DNA from: Alcaligenes aquatilis
GTDB lineage: Bacteria; Pseudomonadota; Gammaproteobacteria; Burkholderiales; Burkholderiaceae_B
Assembly: GCF_003076515.1 (NCBI RefSeq)
Contig: NZ_CP022390.1
Span: forward strand, 744,001 to 808,000
Reading direction: 5' to 3'
Length of the DNA stretch: 64,000 nucleotides
Part shown: positions 9,140 to 17,623 of the stretch, one piece after another
Layout of the letters: the number at the start of each line of letters is the position of its first letter
Numbering within the stretch: position 1 is the stretch's first letter
The notes under the pieces: model-generated
Database searches by the model: none
What the model was told of the DNA's origin: nothing
What the model saw: only the letters and a program-made list of their open reading frames with translations
Made by a program: the position numbers and the translations under genes

Positions 9140-10414
9140 ATGGGATACGAATTTTGGATTGGGGCGCGGTATGCCGGCCTGGCTAAGGGCCGCAAACGGC
9201 GTGGGGGACGAAAAGACCGTTTCGTCTCCTTTATTGCGGGTAGCTCAATGGCGGGGATTGCCTTAGGTGTTGCCGCGCTGATTGTGGTGCTGTCTGTCAT
9301 GAACGGTTTTCAGACTCAGGTGCGCGATCGCATGCTGTCGGTCTTGCCGCATATTGAATTGATTGTGCGCAATGCAGACCATCAACAAGTGTTGAATGAA
9401 TGGAAAACGCTGGCCCAAAACGCCCAGACCAATCCGGCGGTGGTGGGCTCGGCCCCTTATGTGGCCGGGCAGGGCATGCTGGTGCGCAGCAATCAATTGA
9501 TGGGTGTGCAGGTCCGTGGCATTGAGCCTGACCAGGAAAGCAAGGTGTCCGAGCTGGCCCAGCAAATGGTGGTGGGCAGACTTGAAAGTCTGCAGCCAGG
9601 CACGTTCGGCATTGTGTTGGGAGAGCAGTTGGCCAATCAGTTGCGTGTCAACATGGGCGATACGGTCATGCTGATGGCTCCGCAAGGATCGATCTCACCG
9701 GCCGGTTTTTCGCCCCGCATGCGCCAGTTCACGGTAAGCGGCGTGTTTTCTTCCGGCTATTACGAATACGATGCCAGCCTGGCTTTTGTAAACGTGGAAG
9801 ACGCTTCCAAGATTTTCCGCGACAGCGGCAATAGCGGCGTGCGTCTGCGTATCAAAGACATGCAGCAGGCGCCGATGGTGGCTCAGGAGTTGGCCAGCAA
9901 AATGCCGCGTAACGTGCTGGTGTCCGACTGGACAGCCAATAATCGCACCTGGTTTGCTGCCGTTCAAACTGAAAAACGCATGATGTTTCTGATCCTGGCG
10001 CTGATTGTGGCCGTGGCCGCGTTCAACCTGCTGTCCTCGCTGGTGATGGCGGTAAAAGACAAACAGTCGGATATTGCGATTTTGCGCACGATTGGTGCTA
10101 CCCCCAGTGAGATTGCCCGTATTTTTCTGGTGCAAGGGGCCTTGATTGGTGTGGTGGGCACCTTGCTGGGCGTCGGTTTGGGCACCTTGATTGCCTACAA
10201 TATTGACGTCATCGTGCCCTTTATTGAAAACCTGATGGGCCGTAAATTCCTGCCTCAGCAGATCTACTTCATCAGCGAGCTGCCGTCCAATCCGCAGGTC
10301 TACGACATTGTGCTGATTGCCATCGTTTCTTTGGTTCTGTCCTTTCTGGCCACGCTGTACCCAAGCTGGCGTGCGTCCAAGCTTCAACCTGCACAGGTAC
10401 TGCGCCATGACTGA
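9140..10414 (+). CDS. lolC: Lipoprotein-releasing ABC transporter permease LolC/LolE
   Basis: Inner-membrane subunit that hands outer-membrane lipoproteins to LolA. From ATG 9140 the protein is 424 aa. The N-terminus GYEFWIGARYAGL is typical, the first helix lies at about residues 27-50, and a large periplasmic MacB-like domain follows. Three C-terminal FtsX-type helices come after ILRTIGATPSEIARIF. An upstream in-frame start at 9035 would add 35 unrelated residues. It overlaps lolD by 8 bases. A single LolC/E-type permease paired with LolD is common in betaproteobacteria. Confidence 0.95.
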   Translation: MGYEFWIGARYAGLAKGRKRRGGRKDRFVSFIAGSSMAGIALGVAALIVVLSVMNGFQTQVRDRMLSVLPHIELIVRNADHQQVLNEWKTLAQNAQTNPAVVGSAPYVAGQGMLVRSNQLMGVQVRGIEPDQESKVSELAQQMVVGRLESLQPGTFGIVLGEQLANQLRVNMGDTVMLMAPQGSISPAGFSPRMRQFTVSGVFSSGYYEYDASLAFVNVEDASKIFRDSGNSGVRLRIKDMQQAPMVAQELASKMPRNVLVSDWTANNRTWFAAVQTEKRMMFLILALIVAVAAFNLLSSLVMAVKDKQSDIAILRTIGATPSEIARIFLVQGALIGVVGTLLGVGLGTLIAYNIDVIVPFIENLMGRKFLPQQIYFISELPSNPQVYDIVLIAIVSLVLSFLATLYPSWRASKLQPAQVLRHD

Positions 10415-11120
10415 TCTTATCGCTCCAACCGTCTTGCGCGCCCGTGATGTCAGCGTCCAGTACGAGGAAGGCGGCAACACCATCCACGTGCTTTCCGGGG
10501 TAAATCTGGAAGTGTGCCGTGGCGAGATGGTGGCCATTATTGGTGCTTCCGGCTCGGGTAAAAGTACCTTGCTGCATGCGTTGGGTCTGCTGGACAAACC
10601 CAATACAGGCAGCATCGAGGTCAACGGCACCCAGACGGAAAGCTTGAATGAAAGCGAGCGCAGTCACTTGCGCAACAAAGTGTTGGGCTTTGTGTACCAG
10701 TTCCACCACCTGTTGCCTGAGTTTGATGCGCTCGATAATGTGGCCATGCCTTTGATCGTGCGCCGCATGAAGCGTGCAGACGCACGCGAACAGGCCCAGC
10801 AATTTTTGGAGCAAGTGGGTTTGTCGCAGCGTGTGCATCATTATCCGGGCCAATTGTCTGGGGGCGAACGCCAGCGGGTTGCCTTGGCGCGTGCTTTGGT
10901 GACACGACCTGCCTGCGTGCTGGCCGATGAGCCTACCGGTAATCTGGATCGTTACACCGCTGAGGGCATGTTTGAGCTGTTAAGCCGGGTTAATGAAGAG
11001 TTCGGCACGGCGTTTGTCATCGTGACCCATGACCAGGCCTTGGCTTCTTTGGCCCATCGTCAATTGGTCATGGACAAGGGTTACCTGACTCAGGAAATCA
11101 AGGCCGATCGTCGGTCTTGA
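10407..11120 (+). CDS. lolD: Lipoprotein-releasing ABC transporter ATP-binding protein LolD
   Basis: Cytoplasmic ATPase that powers LolC/E. It is 237 aa from ATG 10407, overlapping the lolC stop. Walker [10 protein letters not shown] lies at about residues 47-55, the signature [15 protein letters not shown] at about 150-164 and Walker [12 protein letters not shown] at about 172-182, with the H-loop in VTHDQA. The Q-loop region carries [12 protein letters not shown], characteristic of LolD. The tight overlap implies one transcript and coupled translation with lolC. Confidence 0.96.
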   Translation: MTDLIAPTVLRARDVSVQYEEGGNTIHVLSGVNLEVCRGEMVAIIGASGSGKSTLLHALGLLDKPNTGSIEVNGTQTESLNESERSHLRNKVLGFVYQFHHLLPEFDALDNVAMPLIVRRMKRADAREQAQQFLEQVGLSQRVHHYPGQLSGGERQRVALARALVTRPACVLADEPTGNLDRYTAEGMFELLSRVNEEFGTAFVIVTHDQALASLAHRQLVMDKGYLTQEIKADRRS

Positions 11121-11198
11121 TCGCTAGCAAGGACGTGGCCCGTCGCGCCGCGTCCCGTTCCTTGTCGGCTCGGCCTGGTTTTGGGGGAGAGTCTCGCT

Positions 11199-12032
11199 AT
11201 GCTTATCGATACGCACTGCCATCTGGATGCTCCCGAGTTTGCTCAAGACCGAGAGCAGGTCATTGAGCGTGCCCGTGCGGCGGGCGTCTGTTCGATTGTG
11301 GTGCCTTCCGTAGGGGTATTCGATTTTCAGGCCGCCCGCGAGACAGCCATGGCGGCGCCCGGTGGTGTGTATGCCTTGGGTATTCATCCCCTGTTTACAC
11401 CTAAAGCGGGGGCAGCGGATCTGGAAGCCCTGGAGCAGGAAATCCAGCGGCGTCTGGATGATCCGCGTTTTGTTGCTCTGGGTGAAATCGGTCTGGATTA
11501 CTTTGTGCCAGAGCTGAAAACCGATCAGGCCAGCCGTCATCAGGAATGGTTGTATGAAGCCCAATTGGCCATGGCGCAACGCTATGGCCTGCCTGTACTT
11601 CTGCATGTACGCCGCTCCCAGGATAGGGTATTGAAATATCTGCGGCAGTTTCCGGGAGTAGGCGGAATCGCTCATGCGTTTAACGGGAGCGAGCAGCAGG
11701 CGCAGATGTTTGTACGTCAGGGCTGTGCCTTGGGTTTTGGCGGGGCCATGACCTTTGGCCGGGCCAAGCAGATTCGCCGTCTGGCGCAGGACATGAGCCT
11801 GGCTGATATGGTGCTGGAGACCGATGCGCCGGATCTGGCGCCGTCCTGGCTGGTGGAGCCGGGAACGCCGCTGGCTTCGGTTCGTAATGAGCCGGCTGAA
11901 GTGAAGGGTATCGCGGAAAGTCTGGCGCTACTGAGAGGGATGGACGTGGCCGACGTTATTGCCCAGACCGGGGCGACAGCACGACGAGTCTTGCCACGAC
12001 TGGATGCGTTTTTAGCTAGCCAAGGGCTTTAA
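11199..12032 (+). CDS. TatD-family metal-dependent deoxyribonuclease
   Basis: TatD-type hydrolase: a TIM-barrel nuclease with 3'-5' exonuclease activity in characterised members. It is 277 aa from ATG 11199 (GGGGGAGAG upstream). Metal-binding motifs are DTHCHLDAPEF at residues 4-14, GEIGLDYF near 99, LHVRRSQD near 135, AHAFNGS near 158 and LETDAPDL near 206. It lies 80 bases after lolD on the same strand and may share its transcript. The specific paralogue (TatD, YcfH or YjjV type) is not decided. Confidence 0.9.
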   Translation: MLIDTHCHLDAPEFAQDREQVIERARAAGVCSIVVPSVGVFDFQAARETAMAAPGGVYALGIHPLFTPKAGAADLEALEQEIQRRLDDPRFVALGEIGLDYFVPELKTDQASRHQEWLYEAQLAMAQRYGLPVLLHVRRSQDRVLKYLRQFPGVGGIAHAFNGSEQQAQMFVRQGCALGFGGAMTFGRAKQIRRLAQDMSLADMVLETDAPDLAPSWLVEPGTPLASVRNEPAEVKGIAESLALLRGMDVADVIAQTGATARRVLPRLDAFLASQGL

Positions 12033-12438
12033 GCTGAATTCAGTTTTTTTTAGCTTGTCGGGACTGTTTTTCTGCAGTCTGAGGTGTTTGAGGCTGACTT
12101 TGTGCTTGCTTGTCCAATCGCTTCATCTCAAGCCATCTAGCTTTCTCGTTTCTTACCTTTTCCTCAGCCTCATCATTCCCCCGGCTCTATCGCTGCCTCT
12201 ATTTAGGGCAGGCCGCTGCCATTAACTCTGCCCACTAAGGTTGCGGTGAAACTTCCTGCTCTTCTTCTTGCTACTTTTGCCTGTGTCTTTGCACATAGTC
12301 CATCTTTTAGCTAAGAGGGTCTTCTTGTCTATGGGTATAAGCCGATGTGAGCAAAGAGTCCTTTTCCCAGCGGTCTGAAGCAGCCTTGAACTCTACGCTA
12401 TAGATTTGCATGGAGTTCGCGATGACAGGGCAGTGCCC
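12033..12438 (+). other. Pyrimidine-rich intergenic region, possible weak terminator
   Basis: About 400 bases between tatD and comEC. CTGAATTCAG followed by eight T (12034-12051) is a possible weak terminator for tatD. The plus strand is unusually C/T-rich. A 28-codon basic ORF can be read on the minus strand (12126 to 12040), but nothing supports its expression. Confidence 0.4.
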
Positions 12439-14907
12439 ATGATAGGGCGTGCGTGTTTAGCCGCTTTTGTGCTTGCAGCAACATTCACCCATTTCCTGAA
12501 GCCTTCTTATCTTGCTTTTCCTGTTTGGCTGTGGATGGGTGGCGCTGTTTTGAGCCTTTTGCTGGCCCAGCGTTTTTCTTTTTTCTACGTGTTGGTCTTC
12601 GCCTGTGTGGGGGCAGGCTATAGCGTTTGGCATATACAAGATCGACTTGCTCAATTTGTCCCGGCAGCGGATATCAATAAAGTCAGCCGGGTAGAGCTGG
12701 AAATTCAGTCCTTGATACAGGCCGGATCGAACTACCGACAGTTTCAGGCCAAGGTCTTGCGCTCTCAGCCCCCCGGTCTGCCCGAGCAGATTCTGGTTCG
12801 CTGGACTGCGGCTCAAGGTCATCGGTCCTTATACCGCGAACCGCCTGTGCAGCACTTTCCGGAGTTGATGCCCGGTCAACGCTGGCGTATGTCTTTATTA
12901 GTACGCCCGCCTCAAGGGGCGCGCAATCCCCATGGATTTGATGCGGAACGTCATGCCATGATTCAGGGCTGGCGGGCGGTGGGCAGTGTGCGAGGTCAGC
13001 CCGAACGCTTGGCCTTTGATCCGGCGCAGTCCTGGTCCACCTGGACGCAGCGCCTGCGTCACCATTTGCGCGGCACGTTGGGGCCCTATGTGCAAGAACG
13101 GCGCTGGGGCGGGGTGATGCTGGCCTTGTCTTTGGGTGACCAGGCCAGTATTGCCCCGTCGGATTGGCTGATCTTCAATCGCACTGGGCTGACGCATTTG
13201 GTGTCCATCAGCGGCACGCACGTAACGTTCCTGGCCGTGTTGCTGGCTGCGGTCGTGTCCTGGTGCTGGCGACGGCTTCGTTGGGGGCGCTGGGTATTGG
13301 CCCAACAGATACCCGCTCCAGTTGCCGCCACTTACATAGGTATTGCTGCAGCGGGCGCGTATTGCGTGATAGCGGGCTGGGGCGTCCCCGCGCAGCGTAC
13401 GTTTTTGATGTTGCTGGTGCTGGGCGTCTGCCGTATTCGGGGATTGCATTTGGGAGCCAGCCGTACCTTGCTGATTGCCGCCCTTTGTGTGGTTTTGCAC
13501 GATCCGTGGTCGGGGTTGACCACGGGTTTTTATCTTTCTTTCGCCGCTGTTTCCGTGCTGTTTGCTTTTGGCTATTTGATGGGGCAAGTGCCGCAGCCGG
13601 GATCGTGGTGGCAGCGCTGGGGGCGGCGAATCTGGGTTGCGACGCAACTGCAAGTGCTGATCACTTTAGCTTTATTGCCAGCACTGGCGCCCTTGTTTCA
13701 TGAGATTTCGTTAGCCTCCTTGCCTGCGAACGCCTACGCCATCACCTTGATTGGTTCGATTGTGACGCCTTTGGTGCTGCTCTTGTTGCTTCTGGCGGCG
13801 CTGCAGGCCCCGCCGACCTGGTGCGAATCTGTCGCCTATTTTGCTCATGCGGTGTTGGACTTCACCATGCAGCCTACGGTCTGGTTGGCCGAGCACAGTC
13901 TTGCCAGCGTGCCCGTGCCTGCCCAGCATTGGGCGTGGACGGTTCTGGCTTTGCTGGGGGTCTTGTTGATGCTCTTGCCTAAAGGTTTCGTGTCCCGTTT
14001 GAGCGGCTTGTCTTTGTTGTTGCCCGCACTGACCTTACGCCCCTCCTTGTTACAGGAAGGGGATTGGGACCTGTTCGCCTTGGATGTCGGCCAAGGCAGT
14101 GCCGTGGTGCTGCGTACTCGAAGTCAGGTGTTGTTATTTGATGTTGGAAACCGCTATGGCCCCGATTCTGATGAGGGCAAGCGCAGCATTGCGCCTTGGT
14201 TGAAGGCCAAGGGAATAGGGCGGGTAGACACGCTGGTACTGTCTCATGCGGATATGGACCATGTGGGTGGAGCGCGCAGCGTATTAGCGGCGGTGCCGGT
14301 TGGTCGCTCCTATAGCAGCTTTGACCTGGACGCTCATTTGAGTCGGGAGGAGCGTTTACTGAGTGTGCCTGCTGGCTCCTCTATGCGCCCGCAGCAGGCC
14401 TTGCGTTGCGAGCAGGATGTGAGCTGGGAGGTAGACGGTGTACGTTTCCGGTTCTGGTGGCCGCCTGCTGACGAGGCCAGTTTCAAGGCTGCCTATGGGC
14501 GCGAGGAAGACAAAAACGCCATTAGCTGTGTGCTGGAGGTCCAGGGCCACAGACACAGTGCCTTGCTGTTGGGCGATGCGGGCGTGGCACAGGAACAGGC
14601 CATTGTGGCGGCGGGTTTGGGACCTATTGATGTCGTGGTGGTCGGGCATCATGGGTCCCGCACGTCCTCGGGGGCGCATTTCGTCAAACAGATGCAGGCC
14701 GGGTTGGCGATTGCTCAATTGGGTTGGTGGAACCGCTTTAACCATCCGTATCCGTTGGTACAAGCGCGTTGGGAACGGTCCGGCGCTTTATTCTTGCGTA
14801 CTGATCAATGGGGTGCCCTGACGGTGGAGTCGCGCCCCTCGGCGCTCTATTATTTTGGAGAGCGTGATCGCTATGCTCGCTACTGGCAATCTCCTGTGCC
14901 ACCCTGA
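12439..14907 (+). CDS. comEC: DNA internalisation competence protein ComEC/Rec2
   Basis: Inner-membrane channel for single-stranded DNA during natural transformation. From ATG 12439 (AGGG upstream; TTG 12406 is an alternative) the protein is about 822 aa. It has an N-terminal DUF4131-like region with membrane helices, the Competence domain (NRTGLTHLVSISGTHVTFLA near residue 240, then many helices to ~530), and a C-terminal metallo-beta-lactamase domain with DVGQGSAVVL, SHADMDHVGG and VVGHHGSRTSSG. Domains and length are complete, so the gene appears intact. Other competence genes are not in the window. Confidence 0.95.
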   Translation: MIGRACLAAFVLAATFTHFLKPSYLAFPVWLWMGGAVLSLLLAQRFSFFYVLVFACVGAGYSVWHIQDRLAQFVPAADINKVSRVELEIQSLIQAGSNYRQFQAKVLRSQPPGLPEQILVRWTAAQGHRSLYREPPVQHFPELMPGQRWRMSLLVRPPQGARNPHGFDAERHAMIQGWRAVGSVRGQPERLAFDPAQSWSTWTQRLRHHLRGTLGPYVQERRWGGVMLALSLGDQASIAPSDWLIFNRTGLTHLVSISGTHVTFLAVLLAAVVSWCWRRLRWGRWVLAQQIPAPVAATYIGIAAAGAYCVIAGWGVPAQRTFLMLLVLGVCRIRGLHLGASRTLLIAALCVVLHDPWSGLTTGFYLSFAAVSVLFAFGYLMGQVPQPGSWWQRWGRRIWVATQLQVLITLALLPALAPLFHEISLASLPANAYAITLIGSIVTPLVLLLLLLAALQAPPTWCESVAYFAHAVLDFTMQPTVWLAEHSLASVPVPAQHWAWTVLALLGVLLMLLPKGFVSRLSGLSLLLPALTLRPSLLQEGDWDLFALDVGQGSAVVLRTRSQVLLFDVGNRYGPDSDEGKRSIAPWLKAKGIGRVDTLVLSHADMDHVGGARSVLAAVPVGRSYSSFDLDAHLSREERLLSVPAGSSMRPQQALRCEQDVSWEVDGVRFRFWWPPADEASFKAAYGREEDKNAISCVLEVQGHRHSALLLGDAGVAQEQAIVAAGLGPIDVVVVGHHGSRTSSGAHFVKQMQAGLAIAQLGWWNRFNHPYPLVQARWERSGALFLRTDQWGALTVESRPSALYYFGERDRYARYWQSPVPP

Positions 14908-14989
14908 CAGCAGGATAGAAACGGCACAGTAAAGCCTTCGGGCTGGGCTACAATGGTTCTTTATCCGTCAAATTCTGGTCTGAGCGTTC

Positions 14990-15925
14990 ATGACAACTGA
15001 TCTTCAGGAGCCGCGCCTTAATTGGCTTATGTGTGCCAGTGCCTCGGGTACGCACCGTATGGCGTACTGGGAGTGGGGCGATCCAAGTAACGACCACGTC
15101 TTGATGTGCGTGCATGGTTTGACGCGCACGGGCCGGGATTTTGATCAATTGGCCCAGCGTCTGTCTAAACGCTACCGCGTAGTAGCCCCCGATATTGTCG
15201 GGCGTGGTCGCTCGGATTGGCTGATTGACCCGACCGCTTACGCTATCCCCCAATACGTCGCCGACATGTTGGTGCTGATTGCCCGTTTGCAACCGACGCG
15301 ACTGGATTGGGTGGGCACGTCCATGGGCGGTTTGATTGCCCTGGGCTTACACGGAGCGCAAACGATGTCGGCCTTGTTGCGTCCGGCTCGCCCCGGCCCC
15401 GGTCTGGGTACCGAGCCACTGACATTGCCCTTGGGTCGAGTCGTTCTGAACGATGTAGGCCCGGTGCTGGATATGACAGGCTTGCAACGCATTAGTGAGT
15501 ACGTCGGTCAGTCCGTGCTGTTTGATACGTTCGAGCAGGCGGTGGAGTATGTACGCTCTGTTTCGGCTTCCTTTGGCGAGCATTCGGCCCAAGAGTGGGC
15601 GGAAATGTCCCGCCATGTGTTTGTGGAGCATGAAGGCAAATGGCGCCGCCATTACGACTTGCGCCTGTCGCTTGCCTTTGCTCACCAGGCGGACGTGGAT
15701 TTGGACGCGGCACAGGCTTTATTGTGGGGCGCTTATGAAAGTTTGCCTGACAAGGTTCTGATCGTACGCGGCCAACAGTCCGATCTTTTGAAACCGGAAG
15801 TGGTACAGGACATGTTGCAGCGCAATCCCAATTCGCAACTGGTGACCATTCCCAATGTGGGGCATGCGCCCATGCTGCGCAATGCCGAGCAAATCGACCC
15901 CATCGACTATTTTCTTGCTGGATAG
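14990..15925 (+). CDS. Alpha/beta-fold hydrolase
   Basis: Soluble alpha/beta hydrolase of 311 aa. The oxyanion region CVHGLTRTGRDFD lies near residues 40-52, the nucleophile elbow GTSMGG near 106-111, and the catalytic His in the late motif NVGHAPML near 290, with the acid probably the Asp in QQSDLLKP. A G/P-rich insertion (RPARPGPGLG) sits in the cap region. It ends 6 bases before the next gene, so the two probably form an operon with greB downstream. The substrate is unknown. Confidence 0.85.
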   Translation: MTTDLQEPRLNWLMCASASGTHRMAYWEWGDPSNDHVLMCVHGLTRTGRDFDQLAQRLSKRYRVVAPDIVGRGRSDWLIDPTAYAIPQYVADMLVLIARLQPTRLDWVGTSMGGLIALGLHGAQTMSALLRPARPGPGLGTEPLTLPLGRVVLNDVGPVLDMTGLQRISEYVGQSVLFDTFEQAVEYVRSVSASFGEHSAQEWAEMSRHVFVEHEGKWRRHYDLRLSLAFAHQADVDLDAAQALLWGAYESLPDKVLIVRGQQSDLLKPEVVQDMLQRNPNSQLVTIPNVGHAPMLRNAEQIDPIDYFLAG

Positions 15926-15931
15926 CCCCTT

Positions 15932-16780
15932 ATGAGTGTTCAGGCCCGCTTGCCCGTTGATTTGCATTGCCATTCCATTTATTCAGATGGTGTGCTCAGC
16001 CCGGCGGAGCTAGCCGCGCGTGCGCATGCTAACGGTGTGAAACTGTGGGCCCTGACGGATCATGACGAAATCGGTGGCTTGAAACTGGCCCGGCACTATG
16101 CCGAGGAACTGGGCATGTGTTTTGTGGATGGGGTGGAAATCTCCGTCACTTGGGCAAATAAGACCATTCATATTGTGGGTTTGGGGGTGGACCCCGATCA
16201 TTCTGCCTTACAGCAGGCGCTGCATGATGTGCGTGCTGGCCGTGGACAGCGCGCGCGTCAAATGGGTGAGCGCCTGGCAAATCTGGGTTTCCCCGATGCC
16301 TATGAAGGGGCCGTCCCATTTGCGGCCAACCCTGAATTGATCAGCCGTACGCACTTTGCCCGTTTCCTGGTGCAGAAAGGATATTGCGCTGATATGAATG
16401 AAGCCTTTCGCCGCTATCTGGCAGATGGCAAGCCCGCCGCAGTAGAAACGGTCTGGGCCAGGCTGGAAGAGGCGGTGGGCTGGATACGCGAGTCTGGCGG
16501 CAAGGCCATTATTGCTCACCCCGCACGGTATGAATTGGACGATACCCGCAGTCATGCCTTATATGCCCAGTTTCTAGAACTGGGCGGCGTGGGTATTGAG
16601 GTGCTGACGGGCAGCCACACACCGCAGGAATACAGCGTGTATACCCAGGTAGCACGTCGCTATGGTTTTGAAGTGTCCTGTGGGTCGGATTTTCATGGTC
16701 CCAACGAAGGGCGTGTGGATTTAGGCGGTCTACCACCTTTGCCCTCGGGGTTGAAACCCGTTTGGCAGGAGTGGCTCTAG
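15932..16780 (+). CDS. rnm: PHP-domain phosphoesterase, RNase AM/YciV type
   Basis: PHP-superfamily metal enzyme. E. coli YciV/RNase AM is a 5'-3' exoribonuclease and 3',5'-nucleotide bisphosphate phosphatase. The 282-aa length fits. The four PHP motifs are visible: DLHCHSIYSDG at residues 10-20, LTDHDE near 46, GVEIS near 70 with HIVGLG after it, and a C-terminal GSDFHGP near 253. Six bases separate it from the hydrolase before it, and greB starts 18 bases after its stop. The symbol is by family resemblance. Confidence 0.88.
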   Translation: MSVQARLPVDLHCHSIYSDGVLSPAELAARAHANGVKLWALTDHDEIGGLKLARHYAEELGMCFVDGVEISVTWANKTIHIVGLGVDPDHSALQQALHDVRAGRGQRARQMGERLANLGFPDAYEGAVPFAANPELISRTHFARFLVQKGYCADMNEAFRRYLADGKPAAVETVWARLEEAVGWIRESGGKAIIAHPARYELDDTRSHALYAQFLELGGVGIEVLTGSHTPQEYSVYTQVARRYGFEVSCGSDFHGPNEGRVDLGGLPPLPSGLKPVWQEWL

Positions 16781-16797
16781 CAGGAGCCTTGAAAGCG

Positions 16798-17391
16798 ATG
16801 AATAAAGCCTTTGTGAAAGAGTCCGATCAGGACGATGACGACGATCTGGACTCCCCGGCCAGTGCGTTGCCCAGTGGCACCAAGAATTACATGACAGTCT
16901 TGGGCTACCGCCGCTTGCGTGGCGAACTGACGCATTTAATGAACAAAGAACGTCCCGAAGTGGTGCAGATTGTCTCGTGGGCGGCCTCCAACGGTGACCG
17001 TTCCGAAAACGGCGATTACCTGTACGGCAAAAAGCGCCTGCGGGAAATTGACCGCCGTATCCGTTTCTTGACCAAGCGTCTGGAAATTGCCGAGGTGGTC
17101 GATCCCGGCTTGCAGCCCAATCCTGATCAGGTGTTTTTTGGCGCAACGGTTGTTTATAGCGATAGTCAGGGCGAAGAGTTCACCATCACCATTGTGGGGG
17201 TGGACGAGGCCGAGCCGCTGCAAGGCCGGATCAGTTGGATTTCTCCGGTGGCCCGCGCTCTGATCAAAGCGCGTGAAGGCGACACCGTGGTGCTGCGTAC
17301 CCCGGCTGGCAAGGAAGAGCTGGATATTCTGGAAGTGTCCTATCCCGAGCCTGCGCCAGCCCCTGATCTGGATGGAGACAGCCCGATTTGA
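16798..17391 (+). CDS. greB: Transcription elongation factor GreB
   Basis: Binds the RNA polymerase secondary channel and stimulates transcript cleavage to rescue backtracked complexes. It is 197 aa from ATG 16798 (GGAG upstream). A poly-Asp N-terminal extension (DQDDDDDLD) precedes the coiled-coil domain. The coiled coil carries VSWAASNGDRSENGDYLYGK and KKRLREIDRRIRFLTKRLE, the form typical of GreB rather than GreA. The C-terminal FKBP-like domain ends around ILEVSYPEP, followed by a short acidic tail. Start codons further upstream overlap the previous gene and are less likely. Confidence 0.94.
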   Translation: MNKAFVKESDQDDDDDLDSPASALPSGTKNYMTVLGYRRLRGELTHLMNKERPEVVQIVSWAASNGDRSENGDYLYGKKRLREIDRRIRFLTKRLEIAEVVDPGLQPNPDQVFFGATVVYSDSQGEEFTITIVGVDEAEPLQGRISWISPVARALIKAREGDTVVLRTPAGKEELDILEVSYPEPAPAPDLDGDSPI

Positions 17392-17623
17392 ACGCCGTAC
17401 CGGGTCCGTATTGGAGATTACGGGGCGCCAATCGCTCCGGCCCCTCAAGACCTCTTGTCGAGCTTGTCGGGTGCGCTGTGTCTTCAGCCCGGGTCGCGTC
17501 ACCTTTGTTTGAACTGAATCTTCCCTTTTTCTGCACGCCATTTGCCGATGTGACCTCTTGTGTCGCTTCCGGTTAAAATGGCGTGTTTTCTATTTCTCCC
17601 ACCTTTTTTGCCCCTCCCGTATC

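Noticed and set aside
12040..12126. 28-codon basic ORF on the minus strand (begins MKRLDKQAQSQ)
   Set aside because: No good ribosome binding site and no promoter or terminator. The low-complexity Lys/Gln composition can come from the pyrimidine-rich strand.
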